The translations under genes were made by a program, and so were the position numbers. This document shows, piece by piece, positions 7,389-12,162 of a DNA stretch of 12,162 bases. The DNA is taken from assembly GCA_021811205.1 (NCBI GenBank), contig JAJZPK010000061.1, positions 1 to 12,162 on the forward strand. Reading direction: 5' to 3'. The notes beneath the pieces were generated by a model. That model saw nothing but the letters and a program-made list of their open reading frames with translations, made no database searches and was not told the origin of the DNA. The stretch's first letter is position 1; the number at the start of each line of letters is the position of its first letter. This DNA comes from Pseudomonadota bacterium (GTDB taxonomy: Bacteria > Pseudomonadota > Gammaproteobacteria > Burkholderiales > JABEVD01).

Positions 7389-8266
7389 GAACGGGATATG
7401 TCGCCATCGTGGGCAGGCCGAACGTCGGGAAATCGACGCTGCTCAACCATCTTGTCGGCCAGAAGATCAGCATCACATCCAGCCGCGCCCAGACGACCCG
7501 GCACAGGATAAGCGGCATATTGACCGTAGAGCACGGACAATTGATATTCGTCGACACGCCTGGTTTCCAGTTGAAGCATGTGAATGCGCTCAACCGTGCG
7601 ATGAACCGGAGCGTGAGATCGAGTCTTTCGGAGGTCGACGCCGTCTTGTTCGTGATCGAGGCGCTTCATTTCGACGCCAGGGACGAAAAAGTGCTTGAAC
7701 TTCTTCCCACGGAGAAACCGGTTTTCCTCGTCATCAACAAGATCGACAGGCTTGCAGACAAGGCGAGGCTCCTGCCATTCATCGCCGAGATGGCCGAAAG
7801 ATTTCCTTTCAGGGAAATCGTCCCATTGAGTGCGGAAAAGGAAATGCAGCTCGACGAGCTGGTGAAGGCCGTGTTGCCCACGCTTCCCGAAGGCGAACCG
7901 ATTTTCGGGGAGGATGAAATCACCGAAAAGAGCGAGCGCTTCCTTGCTGCAGAGCTCGTCAGGGAGAAGCTCTTCAGGCTGCTCGGGGAAGAGATCCCCT
8001 ATTCGACAGCCGTCGAGATCGAAGAATTCAAGGTTGAAGGGAATCTGCGGCGCATCCATGCCTTGATTCTCGTGGACAAACCAGGCCAGAAGGCGATCGT
8101 GATCGGGCGAGGCGGCGAGAAGCTGAAGACGATCGCATCGCGTGCCAGAAGCGACATGGAGAAGCTTTTCGGAGGAAAGGTTTTTCTGGAAGTCTGGGTC
8201 AAGACGAAATCGGGATGGCTGGACGACGAGCGGGCCATCAAGAGCCTGGGTTATGAAGAAGGCTGA
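7385..8266 (+). CDS. era: GTPase Era
   Basis: Essential GTPase for 30S subunit assembly that binds the 3' end of 16S rRNA. The protein has 293 residues. The GTPase domain shows G1 GRPNVGKST (10-18), the G2 region [17 protein letters not shown]3 DTPG (57-60) and G4 NKID (118-121). The C-terminal KH domain (about 200-280) has the GRGG loop at 241-244 followed by [11 protein letters not shown], the RNA-binding signature. The start overlaps the rnc stop and lacks a clear ribosome-binding site, so translation probably depends on coupling to rnc; the RNase III/Era pairing joins two steps of ribosome maturation. The last 14 bases overlap recO. Confidence 0.96.
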   Translation: MRTGYVAIVGRPNVGKSTLLNHLVGQKISITSSRAQTTRHRISGILTVEHGQLIFVDTPGFQLKHVNALNRAMNRSVRSSLSEVDAVLFVIEALHFDARDEKVLELLPTEKPVFLVINKIDRLADKARLLPFIAEMAERFPFREIVPLSAEKEMQLDELVKAVLPTLPEGEPIFGEDEITEKSERFLAAELVREKLFRLLGEEIPYSTAVEIEEFKVEGNLRRIHALILVDKPGQKAIVIGRGGEKLKTIASRARSDMEKLFGGKVFLEVWVKTKSGWLDDERAIKSLGYEEG

Positions 8267-8969
8267 GCGGCCTGACTCCAGGGAGGCTTTCGTTCTGCAC
8301 AGCTATCCTTACCGGGAAACGAGCCTCGTCATCGAGGCTTTCACCCACGAGTTCGGCAGGGTGGCATTGATCGCCAAGGGGGCGAGAAGGCCGGCATCCG
8401 CCTTCCGCGGTCTTCTGCTTCCCTTTCAGGGGCTCCTGCTTTCCTGGTTCGGGAAATCCGAGCTCAGGACATTGTCGAAAGCCGAATGGCAGGGCGGGCA
8501 TCCTGCGCTCAAGGGGATGGCGCTGATCTGCGGCCTCTATCTCAACGAGCTCCTGATGAAGCTGCTGCCTCGCGAAGATCCGCATGATGCGCTTTTCGTC
8601 AACTACAGGCAAACGCTGAAGGCGCTCGGGGAAAATGCCGATCTTGCTGGCATCTTGAGATGCTTCGAAGTCGATCTCTTGAGGGAACTCGGTTATGCGC
8701 CCATGCTCGAATCGGACAGTTCAGGCAATCCGCTCGACCCGGAACGGGTTTATACTTACGAACTGGAGTGCGGGCCGACGCTAAGCGGGGATCCTGAGCG
8801 GTCGGTGAGGCTCGCGGGGAAGACGCTGCTGGATATGGCGTCCAATGATTATTCCGATCGCATCACCCAGCAGCAGAGCAAGATGCTCATGCGCATGTTG
8901 ATCGATCACCATCTCGGCGCCCAGACATTGCACACGCGGCGCCTGCTTCGGGACTTGCAGACATTATGA
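8253..8969 (+). CDS. recO: DNA repair protein RecO
   Basis: Recombination mediator of the RecFOR pathway, which with RecR loads RecA on SSB-coated single-stranded DNA and can anneal strands. From ATG 8253 it has 238 residues, the expected family size. The N-terminal OB-fold (about 8-80) begins [22 protein letters not shown] and includes [16 protein letters not shown], the strongest RecO signature. The helical C-terminal region contains [12 protein letters not shown]. No four-Cys zinc motif is seen, as in the shorter gammaproteobacterial RecO. The frame stays open upstream inside era, but 8253 gives the conserved N-terminus and leaves a 14-base overlap with era. The ribosome-binding site is weak (AAGAG), fitting coupled translation. 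The stop overlaps the pdxJ start. Confidence 0.93.
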   Translation: MKKAERPDSREAFVLHSYPYRETSLVIEAFTHEFGRVALIAKGARRPASAFRGLLLPFQGLLLSWFGKSELRTLSKAEWQGGHPALKGMALICGLYLNELLMKLLPREDPHDALFVNYRQTLKALGENADLAGILRCFEVDLLRELGYAPMLESDSSGNPLDPERVYTYELECGPTLSGDPERSVRLAGKTLLDMASNDYSDRITQQQSKMLMRMLIDHHLGAQTLHTRRLLRDLQTL

Positions 8970-9685
8970 TTCAGCTCGGATTCAATATCGACCATATCGC
9001 GACGGTAAGGCAGGCGCGCGGAACCCTTTATCCCAGCCCGATCCAGGGAGCCCTGCTCGCGGAACAATCGGGGGCGGATTCGATTACCCTCCATCTCAGG
9101 GAGGACAGGCGCCACATCCAGGACAGGGATGTCGAGATTTTGAGAGAAATCCTTCAGACAAGGATGAATCTCGAATCGGCCGTCACGGAAGACATGATTG
9201 CCTTCGCCCTGAAGGTGAAGCCCCAGGACATCTGCCTTGTTCCCGAGCGCCGCGAGGAATTGACCACTGAAGGTGGACTGGATGTCGTCCAGCATTTTTC
9301 CAGGGTGAAGGATGCCTGTTCGAGGCTGTTTGACGCAGGGATCAGGGTTTCGCTTTTCATCGATGCAGAGCCTGCGCAGATCGAGGCGGCTTCAAGGGCA
9401 GGCGCGCCGGTGATCGAGATTCACACCGGGCATTACGCGAACCTATCGGGGATCAGTCAGGATGCGGAACTCGACAGGATCAGGAAAGCGGCCCAATTGG
9501 CAGCTTCCATCGGGCTCAAGGTGAATGCAGGACATGGGCTCGATTATCACAATGTCCAGCCGGTTGCGGCGATTGCCGAAATCATGGAGCTCAACATCGG
9601 TCATGCCATTGTCGCTCGTGCCCTGTTCACCGGGCTTCTTGACGCCGTTTCGACCATGAAAAAGCTGATGATCGAAGCCAGATGA
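8966..9685 (+). CDS. pdxJ: Pyridoxine 5'-phosphate synthase PdxJ
   Basis: Catalyses the last step of the DXP-dependent vitamin B6 route, joining 3-amino-2-oxopropyl phosphate with 1-deoxy-D-xylulose 5-phosphate to give pyridoxine 5'-phosphate. The protein has 239 residues and is a TIM barrel. Signatures in order: [17 protein letters not shown] (4-20), [16 protein letters not shown] (40-55) with the substrate-binding H43 and R45, TRMNLE ending in E70, IEIHTGHYA (150-158), and [13 protein letters not shown] (184-196) with H190, then ELNIGHAI. These align with the E. coli active-site residues, shifted by two to three positions. ATG 8966 overlaps the recO stop and ATGA at 9682-9685 joins it to acpS. 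recO-pdxJ-acpS is a widely conserved order in proteobacteria. Confidence 0.97.
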   Translation: MIQLGFNIDHIATVRQARGTLYPSPIQGALLAEQSGADSITLHLREDRRHIQDRDVEILREILQTRMNLESAVTEDMIAFALKVKPQDICLVPERREELTTEGGLDVVQHFSRVKDACSRLFDAGIRVSLFIDAEPAQIEAASRAGAPVIEIHTGHYANLSGISQDAELDRIRKAAQLAASIGLKVNAGHGLDYHNVQPVAAIAEIMELNIGHAIVARALFTGLLDAVSTMKKLMIEAR

Positions 9686-10059
9686 TTTACGGAATAGGCG
9701 TGGACGTCGTCGAGGTCAAGCGCATAGAAACGTTGTTCAGGCGTTTCGGCGAGCGCTTTTCGCGTCGCATCCTGTCCGGGCTGGAATGGAGCGAATTCGA
9801 TCGAGGTGCGAATCCTGAGCGGTATCTTGCCAAGCGCTTTGCGGCCAAGGAGGCGTTTTCCAAGGCGCTTGGCACGGGGATCAGGCATCCGGTCGGTTTT
9901 TCGGCCATTTCCATCGTCAAGGACGAGCTGGGAAAACCGGACTTTCTATTTCATGGCGAACTGCTCGCCTATCTTGCCGAACGCGGCATTGCACACCATC
10001 ACCTCAGCATCAGCGACGAGGAGAGCATCGCCTGCGCTTTCGTGGTACTGGAAAAATAA
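9682..10059 (+). CDS. acpS: Holo-[acyl-carrier-protein] synthase AcpS
   Basis: Transfers the 4'-phosphopantetheine arm from CoA to the serine of apo-ACP, activating it for fatty acid synthesis. The protein has 125 residues (E. coli 126). Both family signatures are intact: [15 protein letters not shown] with the Mg-binding D8, and [20 protein letters not shown] with E57. ATG 9682 overlaps the pdxJ stop and has no strong ribosome-binding site, so coupling to pdxJ is likely. The TAA stop lies within the AAGGAG that serves nagZ nine bases further on. Confidence 0.96.
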   Translation: MIYGIGVDVVEVKRIETLFRRFGERFSRRILSGLEWSEFDRGANPERYLAKRFAAKEAFSKALGTGIRHPVGFSAISIVKDELGKPDFLFHGELLAYLAERGIAHHHLSISDEESIACAFVVLEK

Positions 10060-10068
10060 GGAGAACAT

Positions 10069-11115
10069 ATGCCGTTAGGCCCAGTCATGCTGGACGTCAA
10101 GGGATTCGAGCTCGAGCCCGAGGAGAAGGAGATGCTGAAGCATCCTTCCACAGGAGGCGTGATTCTTTTTTCGAGGAATTTCGAATCCGTCGAGCAGGTG
10201 AGGATGCTGTGCTCATCCATCCATGCCCTGAGGACGCCGCCTCTCCTGATTTCGGTCGACCACGAAGGGGGGCGCGTCCAGCGCTTCAGGAAAGGGTTCA
10301 CGAGGATCCCGGCCATGCGCGAATTCGGCAAGCTTTGGGACACGCATCCTGCGCGGGCCAAGCAGCTGGCGAAAACGGCTGGCTTCGTGCTCGCCTCTGA
10401 GCTGCGCGCAACCGGCGTCGATTTCAGCTTCACGCCCGTGCTCGACATCGATTACGGCATGAGCCAGGTGATCGGAGATCGTGCCTTCCATCATGACGCC
10501 GAGGCGATCGCAGTGCTCGCACACAGCCTGATGACCGGCCTCAAGGAAGGCGGCATGGCAAGTGTGGGCAAGCATTTTCCCGGGCACGGCCATGTCCTTG
10601 CGGACTCCCATGTCGACATTCCGGTGGATGAGCGCAGCCTGCAGGACATCCTGGATCAGGATATCGTTCCTTTCAGACAGGCGGTCGATTTCGGGCTTTC
10701 CGCCGTGATGCCGGCCCATGTGATCTATCCTCGCGTCGATTCACATCCCGCCGGCTTTTCCGCAATATGGCTGAAGAAAATACTGAGGGAGGAACTCGGC
10801 TTCGAAGGCGTCATTTTCAGCGACGATCTCAGCATGGAAGGGGCGAAGGTTGCAGGCGGAATCAACGATCGCGCGATGGCCGCGCTGGAAGCGGGCTGCG
10901 ACATGGTGCTCGTATGCAACGATCCTGAGGCGGCCGCAGAACTTCTCGATGGGCTCAAATGGGAAATGCCTGCGCTTTCCATGTCGAGGCTGGCCAGGAT
11001 GCACGGCAAGCCGCATCCCAGGTCATGGGCGCAGCTCAGGGAAGACGCGCATTATCTCGATGCGGTGAGGATGGTCGCTTCCGTCGGCATGAAAGACGGG
11101 GAACTCGCGCTTTGA
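10069..11115 (+). CDS. nagZ: Beta-N-acetylhexosaminidase NagZ (GH3)
   Basis: Cytoplasmic family 3 glycosidase that removes N-acetylglucosamine from GlcNAc-anhydromuropeptides in cell-wall recycling; in many bacteria its products influence AmpC beta-lactamase induction. The protein has 348 residues with no signal peptide. Motifs: TGGVILFSRNF (28-38), SVDHEGGRVQRF (62-73), KHFPGHGHVLADSHVDIP (168-185) with the flexible-loop D179/H181 dyad typical of NagZ, VMPAHVIYP (213-221), and FSDDLSMEGA (250-259) holding the nucleophile Asp (D252 or D253; by alignment most likely D252). AAGGAG (10058-10063) lies five bases before the ATG. It is the last gene of the housekeeping block; no hairpin terminator is visible after its stop. 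Confidence 0.95.
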   Translation: MPLGPVMLDVKGFELEPEEKEMLKHPSTGGVILFSRNFESVEQVRMLCSSIHALRTPPLLISVDHEGGRVQRFRKGFTRIPAMREFGKLWDTHPARAKQLAKTAGFVLASELRATGVDFSFTPVLDIDYGMSQVIGDRAFHHDAEAIAVLAHSLMTGLKEGGMASVGKHFPGHGHVLADSHVDIPVDERSLQDILDQDIVPFRQAVDFGLSAVMPAHVIYPRVDSHPAGFSAIWLKKILREELGFEGVIFSDDLSMEGAKVAGGINDRAMAALEAGCDMVLVCNDPEAAAELLDGLKWEMPALSMSRLARMHGKPHPRSWAQLREDAHYLDAVRMVASVGMKDGELAL

Positions 11116-11122
11116 GCTGAAA

Positions 11123-11151
11123 TTGACGTTCGCATCGTGATGCAATATCAT
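11123..11151 (+). promoter_or_regulatory. Sigma-70 promoter of the vapBC module
   Basis: TTGACG (11123-11128) and TATCAT (11146-11151), each one mismatch from consensus, are separated by exactly 17 bases. It lies just after the nagZ stop (11115), and transcription would start near 11158, about 25 nt before the antitoxin GTG. Its -10 box is inside the inverted repeat at 11143-11172. Confidence 0.65.
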
Positions 11152-11172
11152 CAAGATGATCTGATGATATTG
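11132..11172 (+). promoter_or_regulatory. Probable autoregulatory operator of vapBC (nested inverted repeats)
   Basis: The main element has two 11-base arms, CAATATCATCA (11143-11153) and TGATGATATTG (11162-11172), exact reverse complements with an 8-base spacer. Inside it TCATC-AA-GATGA (11148-11159) is a second palindrome, and just upstream GCATC-GT-GATGC (11132-11143) is a third, lying in the promoter spacer. The arms cover the -10 box and reach the start of the G-run used as ribosome-binding site. Ribbon-helix-helix and related antitoxins typically repress through such sites; binding here is inferred. Confidence 0.6.
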
Positions 11173-11182
11173 GGGGGTAGTC

Positions 11183-11419
11183 GTGCGCACGACAATTGAT
11201 ATTGAGGATGATGTCCTGGCGGCTGCAAAGGAACTTGCCAGGCTCCAGAATGTGTCTGCAGGCCAGATGGTGTCGCGTCTCATTCGTCAAGCTTTGTCTG
11301 GGAAGCTGGAGTCGGCAAAGCCTGTGGCCGGCAAAACCGGATTTCGGCCGTTTCCTTCCCGTGGGATTGCAGTGACGGACGACCTGGTCAATCAGATCCG
11401 GGATCGGGAAGGAGCCTGA
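11183..11419 (+). CDS. vapB: VapB-type antitoxin (ribbon-helix-helix-like)
   Basis: Likely antitoxin of a type II pair; it should bind both the operator upstream and the PIN toxin encoded next. The protein has 78 residues. The N-terminus MRTTIDIEDDVLAAAKELA followed by QNVSAGQMVSRLIRQAL has the beta-strand/two-helix layout of ribbon-helix-helix antitoxins (about 1-40). A basic, flexible linker leads to a C-terminal segment (GFRPFPSRGIAVTDDLVNQI, 53-72) of the kind that wraps around VapC toxins. The start is GTG 11183 with a run of six G's five bases upstream; I see no better start. The stop shares one base with the toxin ATG (TGATG). Family membership is fairly clear; the symbol is given by type and not by orthology. 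Confidence 0.8.
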   Translation: MRTTIDIEDDVLAAAKELARLQNVSAGQMVSRLIRQALSGKLESAKPVAGKTGFRPFPSRGIAVTDDLVNQIRDREGA

Positions 11420-11850
11420 TGCGTGCGCTGCTCGACGTCAATGTGCTGATTGCCTTGCTTGACGCGGCGCATATCCATCATGATCAGGCCATGTCGTGGC
11501 TTGAAAGTCATGTCGGAGAAGGGTGGGCGAGCTGCCCGATCACTCAGAACGGCTGCCTGCGCATCATGTCCCAGCCAGCCTACCCGGGCGCATTGCCGGT
11601 AGCCCTGGTGGCCGAGCGTCTTGCAGAGGCTGCCGATCAGTCCGACCATGAATTCTGGCCTGACGATATCGACATGCTGAACGGCGATATGCTGGACTGG
11701 TCTCGTGTGTTGGGTAATCGCCAGCTCACCGATGCCTACTTGCTCGCCCTTGCGGTTCGTCATGATGCCTGTTTGGTGACGCTTGATCGACGCATTTCCA
11801 TTGAGGCTGTGAAAGGCGCTGTTTCGGAAAATCTTGCGGTGATTTTTTAA
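11419..11850 (+). CDS. vapC: VapC-type PIN-domain ribonuclease toxin
   Basis: Predicted Mg-dependent endoribonuclease toxin that cleaves RNA (tRNA or rRNA in studied homologues) when its antitoxin is lost. The protein has 143 residues, normal for VapC, and resembles the PIN subgroup first defined in mycobacteria. Conserved acidic residues are visible at D6 (LLDVNVLIALLD), D105 (QLTDAYLLALAV) and D123 (LVTLDRR). The second acidic position of the canonical PIN site appears to be Q43 in CPITQNGCLRI; a Gln here seems common in this subgroup, so I do not take it as inactivation. AAGGAG lies four bases before the ATG, which overlaps the antitoxin stop by one base. The eight Arg codons contain no AGG, unlike nagZ where about half are AGG. 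The T-rich end (GATTTTTTAA) has no clear GC stem, so I do not call a terminator. Confidence 0.85.
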   Translation: MRALLDVNVLIALLDAAHIHHDQAMSWLESHVGEGWASCPITQNGCLRIMSQPAYPGALPVALVAERLAEAADQSDHEFWPDDIDMLNGDMLDWSRVLGNRQLTDAYLLALAVRHDACLVTLDRRISIEAVKGAVSENLAVIF

Positions 11851-11868
11851 CAAGGCAGAGGAATCAAT

Positions 11869-12162
11869 TTGGGCCACAGCCACCACCACGACCATCATCA
11901 CCACGATTATTCAAGGGCGTTCGGAATCGGGATCGCGCTGAATACGGTTTTCGTCTGCCTTGAGCTCCTTTTCGGGTACAAAGGGCATTCGCTCGCCCTG
12001 ATCGCAGATGCGGGCCACAATTTCAGCGACGTGCTTGCGCTTGCCGCAGCCTGGGGCGCCACGGTGCTCTCGAAGCGGAGTCCTTCAGGACGCTATACCT
12101 ACGGTTTCAAGAGTTCTTCCATTCTCGCCGGGCTCTTCAATGCAGTCTTGCTGCTCGTGGTG
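11869..12162 (+). CDS. Cation diffusion facilitator (zinc/cation efflux), 3' truncated
   Basis: Inner-membrane proton-coupled exporter for Zn2+ or related divalent metals; 98 residues are in the window and the rest (about two thirds) lies beyond. The N-terminus is His-rich (eight His among residues 3-12, with Asp at 8 and 13), typical of ZitB/CzcD-like members. The first membrane helix spans about 17-37 (FGIGIALNTVFVCLELLFG), and the second starts at about 41 with SLALIADAGHNFSD, carrying the H50-x3-D54 metal-site motif; RYTYGFKS is the conserved loop that follows, and helix three begins at about 84. The start is TTG 11869: AGAGGA lies six bases upstream, and no ATG or GTG in this frame precedes the first helix. 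It begins 18 bases after vapC with no promoter between, so read-through from the vapBC promoter is possible. Confidence 0.9.
   Translation, partial: MGHSHHHDHHHHDYSRAFGIGIALNTVFVCLELLFGYKGHSLALIADAGHNFSDVLALAAAWGATVLSKRSPSGRYTYGFKSSSILAGLFNAVLLLVV

Noticed and set aside
8142..8252. Upstream extension of recO inside era
   Set aside because: It would overlap era by 125 bases and add residues unrelated to RecO; ATG 8253 gives the conserved N-terminus.
11821..11850. Terminator at the end of vapC (run of six T's)
   Set aside because: No GC-rich stem precedes the T-run, which is part of the final codons.

Overview
The window is a stretch of core chromosome from a proteobacterium, most likely a betaproteobacterium. 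The lineage call rests on gene order (sigma-E operon, lepA, lepB, a DUF4845 gene, rnc, era, recO, pdxJ, acpS, nagZ) and on the protein signatures; no genus can be assigned from sequence alone. All genes run on the + strand, are tightly packed, and are moderately GC-rich. The first gene (rpoE) and the last (a cation diffusion facilitator) are cut by the window edges. There is no gene-free stretch longer than about 75 bases and no RNA gene, insertion sequence or CRISPR array that I can see.

Region 1 (1-3681) is the envelope-stress operon: the extracytoplasmic sigma factor RpoE, its membrane anti-sigma factor RseA, the periplasmic co-regulator RseB/MucB, the redox-type membrane protein RseC and the periplasmic protease MucD (DegP/HtrA). 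Starts and stops overlap or nearly touch, so translation is probably coupled. A perfect 9-bp hairpin with a T-run follows mucD.

Region 2 (about 3678-11115) is a housekeeping block: LepA (EF4), signal peptidase I, a small DUF4845 membrane protein, RNase III, the GTPase Era, RecO, PdxJ, AcpS and NagZ. Several junctions are ATGA overlaps (rnc/era, recO/pdxJ, pdxJ/acpS), and era/recO overlap by 14 bases. A plausible sigma-70 promoter sits at the mucD stop codon, upstream of lepA.

Region 3 (11116-11850) is a small type II toxin-antitoxin pair of VapBC type with its own promoter. An 11-bp-armed inverted repeat overlaps the -10 box. Arginine codon use differs somewhat from the neighbours, suggesting later acquisition. 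Region 4 (11869-12162) is the start of a His-rich zinc/cation efflux protein, possibly read through from the toxin-antitoxin promoter.

I found no wholly new multi-gene system; the gene content is ordinary. The observations most worth following are RNA/DNA structures: a hairpin enclosing the rnc start codon with a perfect 24-bp palindrome just inside rnc (possible RNase III self-regulation), the terminator-like hairpin that touches the lepA start region, and the layered operator in front of vapBC.
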